Below, piece after piece: positions 53,455 to 62,940 of a stretch of 64,000 bases of DNA. Made by a program: the position numbers and the translations under genes. The notes below the pieces were generated by a model. It saw only the letters and a program-made list of their open reading frames with translations, had not been told where the DNA came from and did no database searches. How positions within the stretch are numbered: the first letter of the stretch is position 1; each line of letters opens with the position of its first letter. Source of the DNA: Blattamonas nauphoetae (lineage: Eukaryota; Preaxostyla; Oxymonadida); the NCBI GenBank assembly GCA_033064195.1, contig JARBJD010000290.1:1-64000 (forward strand), written 5' to 3'.

Positions 53455-54423
53455 CTCGTTGTCATTCTCGCTGTTGCCCTGCTCACAATCATCATCATCG
53501 TGGTTCTCTGTCGCCGCCGCCGAAAGCCAGCTCAAACACAGAGAGACGACACAGCCAGCGCTGAACTCGACGCTGTCATGATGGACAAGATTGAAGTCGT
53601 TGAAGAGAGGTTCACAATCATTCAGACAGACAACCAGACAACTCACCGAAACCTGAATTCTGAAGGGCTTCCAGCTGAGCCAATATCCAATCGATCGATA
53701 CAACAAAAATCACAAGTCCTGTCAACACACATTCATGAGCCAGTCGAAGCCCTCGTCTGTGGAGAACCAAGCAAAGTTGAAGTTGTGCAGATGAAAGAGA
53801 CACTATTTGAGCGACTGCACGGAAAGAATCGACAGCCTGTGGATGCTGTTGCTGTCGGGAAAAAACTCATTCAGGGATTGTCGCATCTGAGCAAGACTGA
53901 CATGTTTGCTGTCTCTCTCGCGAAGTGGAACCCACACTGGGTAATACTGGATACTGCTGATCGAATCTGTTTGCGGTTGAAGGACGATCCAAACGCTTCT
54001 CGTGTCGACCAGAATGGAAATACAATCACAATCGATGACGGCGAGAGATGGCGAGCACCTGAACAGACTAACGGCCTTCTCGGAGCCAACCACGAAAGAA
54101 TCGCAGTTTTTAGGCTTGGCCTCGTCTTGCTGGAAATGAAAACTGGCGTTGTCCCCTTCGGAGAGATCGATGCGACGAATGCATCGCGACAGCTGTGCGC
54201 TGGCCTCCTTCCACCCCATTCACAAGTGGATGAGGAATTCATGTCGATCGTGCACGACTGTCTGACAATCACAGCCAGTGACCGACCACTCCTCTTCGAG
54301 ATCGAGGACAAGCTTGCCAGCTATTCATCATCAAACCCGACTGTCGACAAGGAGCACGATTTCACGGACAACAATACTCTGAACGCTGCTCAATCCCGTC
54401 CAACGCTCAACATGACAAATTAA
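53455..54423 (+). CDS. Surface gene segment 7: membrane helix and pseudokinase tail
   Basis: Begins LVVILAVALLTIIIIVVLC, a 20-residue membrane helix, followed by RRRRK as cytoplasmic anchor. The tail resembles the C-lobe of protein kinases: ILDTADRICLRL in the catalytic/DFG region, RWRAPEQ (APE motif), FRLGLVLLEMKTGVVPF (subdomain IX) and DCLTITASDRPLLFEI (subdomain XI Arg). There is no glycine loop, no VAIK lysine and no HRD or DFG, so it is a pseudokinase or a degenerate C-lobe. It would signal or scaffold on the cytoplasmic side. Confidence 0.8.
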   Translation, partial: LVVILAVALLTIIIIVVLCRRRRKPAQTQRDDTASAELDAVMMDKIEVVEERFTIIQTDNQTTHRNLNSEGLPAEPISNRSIQQKSQVLSTHIHEPVEALVCGEPSKVEVVQMKETLFERLHGKNRQPVDAVAVGKKLIQGLSHLSKTDMFAVSLAKWNPHWVILDTADRICLRLKDDPNASRVDQNGNTITIDDGERWRAPEQTNGLLGANHERIAVFRLGLVLLEMKTGVVPFGEIDATNASRQLCAGLLPPHSQVDEEFMSIVHDCLTITASDRPLLFEIEDKLASYSSSNPTVDKEHDFTDNNTLNAAQSRPTLNMTN

Positions 54424-54439
54424 GCCATCACGTCACTTC

Positions 54440-55070
54440 AGTCAAACATAAAACAATCGAAAATAATCACCCCAACCTCTGCAACGACGCTCCACGTCAA
54501 TTATATCATCTCATTGGATTGGCTGCCGCGAGCACTCGCTCTGATGTGTGGCCGATCTAGCGTCTCGCTGATGTTGGCTCTTTCTTCAGTACACCGACAC
54601 ACACTTCACTCGTGCTGGTGATATCATTCATCATTTTCACACACCAACCTCACCAATCTCCATTTACATGTCACTCTATCAAAACAAATCGAATCACTCA
54701 TCCCAACACTTGCGACGACACTCCACGTCAGATTATCGCACCTCATCTGATTGGCTTCTTCGAGAAATATCTCCAAATTGTGGCCTATCTTGCGTCAGCA
54801 TTCGTTGGCTCTCATTCTCCACTCCACAGAAACCCACCTCATTCGTGCAAGTGACATCTTCATCATTTTCACACACCAACCTCACCAATCTCCATTTACA
54901 TGTCACTCTATCAAAACAAATCGAATCACTCATCCCAACACTTGCGACGACACTCCACGTCAGATTATCGCACCTCATCTGATTGGCTTCTTCGAGAAGT
55001 ATCTCCAAAATGTGGTCAATCTTGCGTCTGCATTCGTTGGCTCTCATTCTTCACTGCACATGACACGAAC
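54440..55070. repeat. Tandem repeat with 232-bp period
   Basis: Two close copies start with TCATCATTTTCACACACC at 54628 and 54860. A diverged third copy lies upstream (54470-54610). Each contains GCGACGACACTCCACGTCAG and ATTGGCTTCTTCGAGAA. No coding is supported. It lies just 3' of the surface gene stop. Confidence 0.8.
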
Positions 55071-55782
55071 CTCACACGTGCATGTGCCTCTCTTTCATCT
55101 CTTCTTTTCACAGAAAGAGACAATCTCGCGTCCCCCTCATGTCACTCTCCATAGTTTTCGCTCTTCTGTCGTCATCTTTTCATCGTCTTTCTTGCTTTCT
55201 CTTCGTTTCACAGAGTTGGGCAAGTTGGCGGGACTTCTCAATATCTCTCTTCGTTTCCGCTGAGTTCCTCGGGTATGGTGCGACAACACCAACCCTTTCG
55301 TTCGGCGCATCATCGTCCTTCAAATCTGTCAGTTCGGGTCATGTTTTGCTTCTTCTTGATGAGTCTCATTTCATTTCGTCTCACCATTTTCCCATCTCAA
55401 GATTGATACACTTCACACGTCGTTTTCACATCTCGCATAATCATCAGACGCATTTCACTCATCCATCAGACATATTCTGTTGTCATCGCTTCTCCACAAC
55501 TGGTTGAGATGCAAATCTGATCGTCACATTGAAGACATGAGTGGACTTTCTGGGTCAAAAGTGATCAAAGCATAATCGATTCGTTTGTGAACGGTCGCAC
55601 GCGACTCACGCTATTGACTCGTCTCAAGCTGTTTCTCGAGTCAATTCGTCTCCTTTATACAGACTAGTGTGATAATATTCATCATTGATCTCGAATCTTG
55701 CTCTTGTCATGCTGTTTCTTTTTTCTCCTTCATCTTTCTGTGCCAGTCTCTCTCTTCAGATAGCGTTACGACCGAAGCTTCT
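55071..55782. other. Pyrimidine-rich stretch, no firm gene
   Basis: T/C-rich plus strand with several TTTCAG-like acceptors and long Ser/Phe-rich frames typical of such composition. No exon can be fixed. Confidence 0.3.
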
Positions 55783-56053
55783 ATGAATGAGATCCAGCTT
55801 TCCAGGATTGTTGATGTGGTACTTTCCCGTCCATCGTCACCTAGAGAATTGAATCAATGTCTGAACTTCACCCTCAACATTAGACGAGAGAAACGTGTCA
55901 TTGAATGGACTGTCTGCTCTTTTCCAATTTTCTATAATACCTTTCTACTTTTTCAAGACCTTATTGGACTTGTTTGTGGAGGTTGTGATTCATCTTGCTT
56001 CTCAATTCAAAATGAAGAACTCTAACTCATCTCCAACAATGAATGATTCATGA
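55783..56053 (+). CDS. Small two-exon gene, 69 residues
   Basis: ATG 55783 opens MNEIQLSRIVDVVLSRPSS. A GT...AG intron 55897-55957 (61 nt, donor GTCATT, acceptor TTTTTCAAG) joins in phase to RTLLDLFVEVVIHLASQF, and the frame ends at TGA 56051-56053. AATAAA follows four bases later. Both exons are helical and hydrophilic/amphipathic. The exon lengths (114 and 96 nt) are whole codons. The family is unknown. It may be a remnant of a larger helical-repeat gene. Confidence 0.45.
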
Positions 56054-56056
56054 ATC

Positions 56057-56062
56057 AATAAA
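56057..56062 (+). terminator. AATAAA polyadenylation signal
   Basis: Canonical hexamer four bases past the TGA of the small two-exon gene. Confidence 0.4.
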
Positions 56063-56234
56063 ACTGAAATAATTCGTCTGAGTATGCTCTTCGATTCCTC
56101 AATTTTGTCATAATCCATTTCTCAGATGATCCCGAACAAGTCCCGCCTCCTTCATTCCCTCCCTCGTTCTCTGACCACCCTCGGTGCTTTTTACCATCTT
56201 AATGACTCTCATTGCATCAAACTTCCATGATCAG

Positions 56235-58588
56235 CGAACTTCATCATAGCGAATAATCTCACGTCAATCGTGTCAACTTTCATCGAGTCAGGTGACCTCG
56301 TTCTCCATCCCGACGACACTCTTGACTCCATCAGATATTCCTTTTCCACCATTATTCGGAATTTCCCTCCCGAAATAACACGACAACCCCTTTTCAATCC
56401 TGACTACCTCGTTGCAATTATATGCACAGTATTGACGACATCTGACATGCTTTCAGTTGTGAACATGTCCACCTTTCTCAGTCCACACGATCGGCTTCCA
56501 TCTGAGGAACTGTGGAGGGCAGCAAATTTAGTTGTGAACAGCGCTTCGCACAAGAATGATATGGACGCTCTTTCTGGATATGATGAGTGGTATGAGATGA
56601 TGGAAAAGTGTGTGGCTGAAACAGAAGTGTTCGTTTGTACTTTTTCTCCTTCATTTCTTCAGGCCGACTCCTCTTTTCTTCAAAGGCCTTGCTTCAGACC
56701 CACTCTCCTTCGTCTCCAATCAAAATATCAAAACATTGCCCAGCATCATCTCACTCCCAACCAACCATCTCCAAATCAAGACCAGATCTCGTCTTTTGAG
56801 CCAACACCCGACTTTGCTTCTGCTGCCCCATCACTCGATATTCAATCGTCCTTCTCGCTCAACACTGCACATCTCAGCCATCCAAGCTCAAATTTGTCAT
56901 CTGACGGAGATGAATCAGAACGATCGGATGAATCAGTCACCAACCATCCATCCTCACTTTCTCCTTTCTCTTTACATACTACACCACACGAGACACTGTC
57001 CATCCTCAATGTCCTCCACTCGCTCATCTCTGCTCCTCTTTCACACCCTCTTCCCATCTCCGAACCTCTTCTGCCTTTTCATCTTCGAGGAATTCCGAAT
57101 GGTTTATCGATCTCGAGTCTACCAGCCAATATGAACGAGATATTCTCACCAGACATCTTCGATGAAGACGAAGACGCCCTGATTCAGACACTCCAACGGT
57201 GTAATCGTCTTTGTACGTTTCTCCCTCCCGAACAGTGCATCACATCCATCGACCAATTCGTGGAAGTCTTGACTGCATTCCTTGACAGTACAAAGAAAGC
57301 TCTCCAAAGTGAAGTTTTTTCCCTTCTCGTCACGCTCAGTCGCAAACTCAAACTTGGGGAGATTCACCGAAAACTGTTGTCTTTCCTCCGACTCGCATTC
57401 AGGGATGAGTCGACCGCATTTCAGCTCCTCCTCATCCACATCGCCAAGGATTGCAGTCAGCGTGTGATCGAATCGGCCTCAATTGTCGATGATCTCCTTT
57501 CAACGTTTGATTGGGATGGGATGATCAATCTTAGAAATATGAACAAACAACTGTTTGAAACTTGTGGGCTGTTCCTTCACGTTGATTTCAACCGGCTCCG
57601 GAAGAAATCACCGAAACTCTCGGAAACCGTGTTCATTGGATTTGAGAAGAATCAACACGCAATCTCTCGGATTGTCACGCTTTTCGATGAATGGAGCGAC
57701 ATAGAGGATCTCTCACCTCTTCACCCATTTCTGGGGTTCCCTCTGATCATGATGTTCTTCTTTGGGATGACTCTTCCCGACGTCCTCGTCCAAATTATCT
57801 GGAAGAACAGTGGCATCTCTTCATCCTTCCTTGGTTTCCATCCTTTATTCCTTCTCAACCACACCTCGTCCAACTGCAACCGCCATCACCAACCAGTCCT
57901 CTTGATGGAACTTCTGTGTGAGCGAATCGTTCGTTCGTCACCACAATTCATCTTCGAACAGGGTTGTAGCACTGCACTTGAACTATCGCCGCTCTTTCTA
58001 ACCAACCCCCTCTTTGGTCTCCATCCTCTCTTCTTCAGAGGCATCCTTCCTCTACACAAAGACATCCACCTCCTGAATTTTGTCTTTGTCGTACTTTATA
58101 TCATCGATTCTACAACGTGGTCATGGCTTCATTATGAAGAATCACTGTTTTTGTCGTCACCTCCTCCTCGCATCATCGAGTTCTTCGCTCAACCAATCTG
58201 TTCCATTCATTCAATGGGTGACATCCAGCCAAATCTCCGTCACTTTCTGAATTATCTTCTCCCGTCGTGTGCACCGTTTGGAGAATGCAAGAGTTTCGCT
58301 CTGATCTTCAAAGAATTCTCGACAATCAGGAAACCACACACCCAACTTGATGAAGACGATCTCGATGTGCTGAAAATGCTGCTGGACCTTAGTTGGCTGA
58401 GCATTCCAACCTCGTTCGATTCTCCTCTGCTGACACTCTCATCATCAATGAACTGGATCTCTGCCAAAGCCAGTGACATCAGGAAATCGGAGTCAGAATC
58501 ATTTCAGCACTACTCATTCAGAGCAACCATCTCGCAGAGTTCAAGAATGGCGAAAGACGTTGAAAGTCCATGTATGTCACTTTGGTGA
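56235..58588 (+). CDS. Large unknown helical protein
   Basis: Open frame of about 780 residues without an ATG near its start; the frame begins just after a CAG acceptor-like site (56234), so an upstream exon is likely. The N-terminal part (ESGDLVLHPDDTLDSIRYSF, LTTSDMLSVVNMSTFLSPHD) is followed by a low-complexity Ser/Pro linker around residues 155-250. A long helical part follows (SLLVTLSRKLKLGEIHRKLL; CGLFLHVDFNRLRKK; LLLDLSWLSIP). Near 58480 a second frame (EIGVRIISALLIQSNHLAEF) looks more coding than the open one, so there is a frameshift or small intron there. No family is recognised; the helical-repeat style resembles the armadillo-like part of large oxymonad proteins. Confidence 0.55.
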
Positions 58589-59271
58589 AATTCATCGATT
58601 CTCAGCTTTTATGAAATGGTTAATCAGTCCGCCAGAACGAATACCAGCCGAGGGCAAGCATGGGATCCTGACCAAAGCGATCAAAGCAGTCTCGAACAGA
58701 GACTGGGAGGAACGAGAGCACAAACACAACGAGATACCATCAGTAATGAAGCTCTTGAAGAGTTGACAGCCGCCGTCCACAAATCTCGAGCCCCGAAGAC
58801 ATTATGATGCAAATGACCGCGGATCTGCGAAAGAAAAGTTCAGCTCTCCACACTTCTTGCTTCTGTTGACAACTTGGGGCGAATTCGATCGTATCTTCGA
58901 CTGCGCCTCTAATCGCCACCAGAAGAAGGACAACATCGCTTACCAAACTGGATAGGGCATGATTCGGAGTGGAAGATGCACCGCTCTCCCTCTCTTTTAG
59001 AGAACATCGTTCCAGTCATCGTCGACGAATCGTGAACGGAGCCATGGATCGTCCGGTGAACAGCGCATCACAACCAAGTTGTCTGCTCATTTATCAGCAA
59101 GTCGCGGAAAATTTCAAGTTGCACTTGACTTACCTGACATTTGAGAATTTCTGAAAGAGTCACAGACGGGGACGGGGAAGGGAGGAGATTGAGGGAAGAT
59201 CGATGAAGAAGAGAAGAGCTTCGGAAGAGACATTCGGGAGAGAATGGAGCGAGTTGAAGATCTCAGCGCGA
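58589..59271. other. No firm gene
   Basis: Short frames such as KWLISPPERIPAEGKHG and DRPVNSASQPSCLL may be 3' exons of the preceding gene. No junction can be fixed. Confidence 0.3.
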
Positions 59272-59273
59272 TA

Positions 59274-60122
59274 CCCTCCTTCCAAAACCCGTCACTTTCC
59301 AAAACCCGTCACACTTTTGACGGGTCATCTTTTTGTTGTTTCCACCTCTCATTTTCATCTCAAAATTGTTTTTATTCAACTTTTTTTTGAAATGAAATCA
59401 ATTGAAAACAAATCGAGAAAAAAGTCAACATAGTAATACCTCCTTGTTCTGGTCAAGGTGATCAACCCTGAATTTTGTTGTGGGTGATCCTCCTCGACCA
59501 GTCATCGTACAGACCTCTCGTTTTCACTGAATCGAATGTTTTGGTGGAATTGAAGCTTTTCTGCCATTTTCATTCTTTTCTGAACAACTCTTAATTCTCA
59601 TCTTTTTCTAAAAACTCATGTTTTCGACAGTTTTCACACAAATTTGGCATCTATCTAAACTTTTTTGAAGAAATTATCATTTGACCAAGAGAATGATGCT
59701 CTCCGAATGATTTTTACAAAAATTTGTGACAAGTGAAGAAGTTGTAGTGACGGAAAGGTTGCATTTTTGATCGTTGGGCGCAAAATGATGAAATGACGGA
59801 AATGTCTGTTGCATAAACAAGATTGAAAATGACAGAAAAGCTTCAATTCCACCAAAACATTCGATTCAGTGAAAACGAGAGGTCTGTACGATGACTGGTC
59901 GAGGAGGATCACCCACAACAAAATTCAGGGTTGATCACCTGGACCAGAACAAGGAGGTATTACTATGTTGACTTTTTTCTCGATTTGTTTTCAATTGATT
60001 TCATTTCAAAAAAAAGTTGAATAAAAACAATTTTGAGATGAAAATGAGAGGTGGAAACAACAAAAAGATGACCCGTCAAAAGTGTGACGGGTTTTGGAAA
60101 GTGACGGGTTTTGGAAGGAGGG
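59274..60122 (+). mobile_element. Foldback MITE, copy 4
   Basis: 849 bp between TA dinucleotides (59272-59273 and 60123-60124). Nearly identical to copies 2 and 3, with CCCTCC ends, paired AAAACCCGTCAC motifs and arms of about 300 bp. It is in the same orientation as copies 1 and 2. Confidence 0.9.
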
Positions 60123-60124
60123 TA

Positions 60125-60447
60125 TCACATCTGAATGAATCTGTCAAAATACGTCAGTGATGGAATCGCATGGAATATCATGGATTTCCATGTTCATATT
60201 GAGAGAGCACGGGACAGGAGGAAAATGAGACCGAAGTCTGGATGGAATACGAAACATCCACTGCATGTTCTCCACCATCTTCCTTTCAACTTCCACACTC
60301 GGAGAGGAAGGAGGCTTCAATGAGACGAGCAAATTCGAAGATCAAGAGGCACCAATGCATAAAGAACCGATCAAAGTGTGCAAAGTGACAACCTTCATGC
60401 CTCAGCCGCTCTCAAGTTGGGTACAGTCAAAGATAAGAGGTGATATA
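60125..60447. other. Possible gene remnant between two transposons
   Basis: The plus frame 60265-60440 (STSTLGEEGGFNETSKFED, EPIKVCKVTTFMPQPL) is open but has no recognised feature. Joined across the pogo-like element it would meet LEEGETYRIMVVHLDD near 62510. It may be an old coding piece. Confidence 0.25.
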
Positions 60448-62484
60448 GTCTGGACAAAACCCGATACTTTGATAAAACCCGATACTGTTTCGGTGTTGAT
60501 CTAGACACATCATTTATTTTTTGGCTTCTTTCTCCCGTTTTACGAAATATGTTGGATTCAAAATAGGTCATAACTGGAGAATACTTGAAAATGAAGTGAA
60601 TCAAATATATTACGTGCAAAATTGATACTTGCCTGCGATAGATTCAGGATTCTTGTTCATCATCATCACGCACCATCTCACGCCGATTGATCCTTCTCCG
60701 AGGTTCGGGACACGCTCCCTCACTTTCAGATCGGGAGTGGCTTCGACGTCGACGTGGAGTTGGTCGTCCCCTCAGGATACTTGATTGAGAATCGCGAGAA
60801 TTACGATCGCGACGAACTGCAAAATCCGTGATGAGTGTCTGTTTCCGTCCAGGTAATTTTACAGTGTCGTGAAAAGTTGTCAACAGTGATCCGTGATTTG
60901 TTACGACCTCATCGGGAGGTAGAAACGAACTTGGTTTCATGTTGAGGTTGGTTCGAGTGCGAAATTCTTCAAGAAAGGTAATATCAATTTGAGGACAAAA
61001 TCTTTTCAGATTCTGCACAGCCGCTTCGAGCGAAATTGGATAACAGCCACATCGATTAAATGAGGCTAAAATCGAAGAAGATTTAAACGCTTCTCTCAGA
61101 GCGTCAGGAAGTGCCTTCGCGAGATTCGTGCGATATTCGACTATGCTCGACGTCGATGGAGGAACGAATAATCTTTTGAGTTGTTGCTTCAGATTCGAGA
61201 AAACAAACTGATCACACACCTGAAGAATGTGCGAGGTGTGAGATGGGTAGAGGAGTATGTGGATGTGGTTTTGTTGACAGAGAGAAATGATTTCCGGATT
61301 TCGCCTTGTAAGATGCCCATCCATCAGTAGGAGTGCATTCCGATTGGTCTTGTGGATTTGTTGCCGAAATGCGACGATTTCTGGAATGATGTGATTTGAC
61401 ATAATTTCGATGTATGTTTTCGTATTCATCCATCCTGACTCGTTGTATTCGACATGAATGTGCTGTTGTGGAAATTTTTCGAATTCTTTTACGGGAAGCT
61501 TGGACGGCCATAGTAAAATGGGATCAAGATGGATTCCAGTGGAATTGACCGTTCCAACGAGTGTCGCATTTTGTACGCGAGAAGCGGAAGGAATTGGAGG
61601 ACATTGTTCGCCAGCAAAGTAAACGACCAGAGAGAATTGTCCTCTCCGATCCGGAGAGATGATTCGTCCAAGTTGAATATCAAGTCATCGTGGATGTTTT
61701 CCAATCTCACAGTACTCTCCAGCAGTTCGTACCAACCGACAATGTTAGCAAGAGTGGATGCTTTCAATCGGTCTGGGTCTAAATATCCGGGTTTCATAGA
61801 GTCGAGGAGAGAATGACGTTTTAGGAATGCGTTGACATTCCACATACTCAATGACGGGTGATCAGGATTGAATCTAGGACTCTTTGAATAGATGATATTC
61901 ATCTAAAAACGGAAAAAAGTGAAAAAATAAGACTTCTTGGAGGATCTCCGCTTTTTCATCGGTTTTTCTCAGCGATCTTGGTCAGAATTTTATCATACAA
62001 CTCATTTTCGTCTTGAGTTGTCAATAGTGTCGGTCTTCCATCTTTCCTGGTGGGCGATTTTCTTTTCCGCTCTCCTTCCTCTCTTTAGTGCCGCTTCGCT
62101 GCAGACTCCGGCTTGGACGACAGTATCAAGCGTCACGTTCTGTTCTGCGTAAATCTTTAATCCTCTTTCCACGCGAGATGGAAGTGATCTGATGTCACTT
62201 CCACTCATGAGATGTGAAACATCTCGTGGTGAAAGTGGAGGCGAGATCGGGCTGTCCTTTTCCATTGTTGTGGATCTGATCACATTTCACTTCATCAACA
62301 TTCACAATTACCAGTTCTGGTTTTCAAATGATGATCGTTTATTACTCATTCTTCCACTTGAAAACAAAAAGATGAAATGATGAAAAGTGATTGTGGAGGA
62401 AATGTCATCAACAAAAAAATGATGGACACCAGCGGTACCACGGAGGGTATCGGGTTAAATCAAAGTATCGGGTTTTGTCCTGAC
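60448..62484 (-). mobile_element. pogo-like (Tc1/mariner superfamily) DNA transposon
   Basis: 2,037 bp with TA on both sides. The left end GTCTGGACAAAACCCGATAC and the inverse right end GTCAGGACAAAACCCGATAC are each followed after 6 bp by a second AAACCCGATAC. The interior encodes a DDE transposase on the minus strand with several frame breaks. Paired AAACCCG motifs resemble those of the foldback MITEs. Confidence 0.85.
60644..62283 (-). pseudogene. pogo/CENP-B-type DDE transposase, frameshifted
   Basis: N-terminal helix-turn-helix (VERGLKIYAEQNVTLDTVV, 62180-62110), then DGRPTLLTTQDENELYDKI. After a likely break or small intron ending at 61904 (CCGTTTTTAG) comes the catalytic core: first Asp in FNLDESSLRI, second in ALLLMDGHLTRRNP, third in HILQVCDQFVFSNLK. 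All three are present, the last two 35 residues apart. Between them is FAGEQCPPIPSASRVQNATL in a shifted frame, so there is a one-base change near 61628. The C-terminus is Arg/Ser-rich. It cut and pasted DNA at TA sites; it is now probably inactive. Confidence 0.8.
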
Positions 62485-62486
62485 TA

Positions 62487-62940
62487 TACGGCAAGATAAA
62501 CCCCATTTGGAAGAGGGGGAGACTTATCGGATTATGGTTGTTCATCTGGACGATCGGCAGGGGTACTCTCGAAACAGAGGTGGAAGATGACGACAATCAG
62601 GATACCGTCAAGCACTCTCAACATTTCGAATGAACATATGGATAGCGTCGAGTGTGAGAGGTGAAGGAGTGATGTTAGCTCAGTGTGGAGAGGATGATAG
62701 GAATGAACACTCCTGATCGGGTGAGAGAAAGTGTGTGAGGTGGAGATCGGGAGGAAGGAGTGTGGTGGAGGAGAAGAAGATGATCGTTAGATTATTCGGC
62801 TCAAGGGAGCACTGATGCAAGGAAGTGCATCGTAAAGGGAACGACTCGCAACGAGGTTGTTACCCCCTCTGTGGTACTCGGGCGCATTATGAAACAGATA
62901 GACACACATTGTCCAAAGAAATAAAAGGGGGGACAGGATT
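62487..62940. other. No firm gene
   Basis: Short stretch with LEEGETYRIMVVHLDDRQG on the plus strand near 62510 and nothing else recognisable. Confidence 0.3.

Larger units (their letters stand above)
29731..54423 (+). pseudogene. Giant surface protein gene split by seven transposon insertions
   Basis: Seven coding segments (29731-32440, 33261-34505, 35349-36222, 38344-39057, 43963-44126, 47188-47810, 53455-54423) total 7,299 nt. That is exactly 2,433 codons including the stop, and every junction is in phase when one copy of each target duplication is kept. Order: signal peptide (ILSTFILWSVFHTNACYC), more than twelve Ig-like repeats, a Cys module (SEPTCGDSTKPCTTVD), a beta-helix-like part, a membrane helix (VVILAVALLTIIIIVVL) with RRRRK stop-transfer, and a pseudokinase-like tail. 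It is paralogous to 20239-27124 but lacks that gene's N-terminal beta-helix. As genomic DNA the reading frame is broken. Whether the element-free form exists on a sister chromosome or is made by excision is unknown. Confidence 0.85.

Noticed and set aside
59203-59433. Recurring frame reading YPPSKTRHFPKPVTLLTG next to every MITE
   Set aside because: It is the translation of the MITE terminal repeat, seen at copies 1-4 and on both strands; not a conserved protein.
62815-62890. Possible tRNA near GGCTCAAGGGAGCACTGATG
   Set aside because: No cloverleaf with matching acceptor and T-arm could be drawn; no other tRNA or rRNA was recognised in the window.
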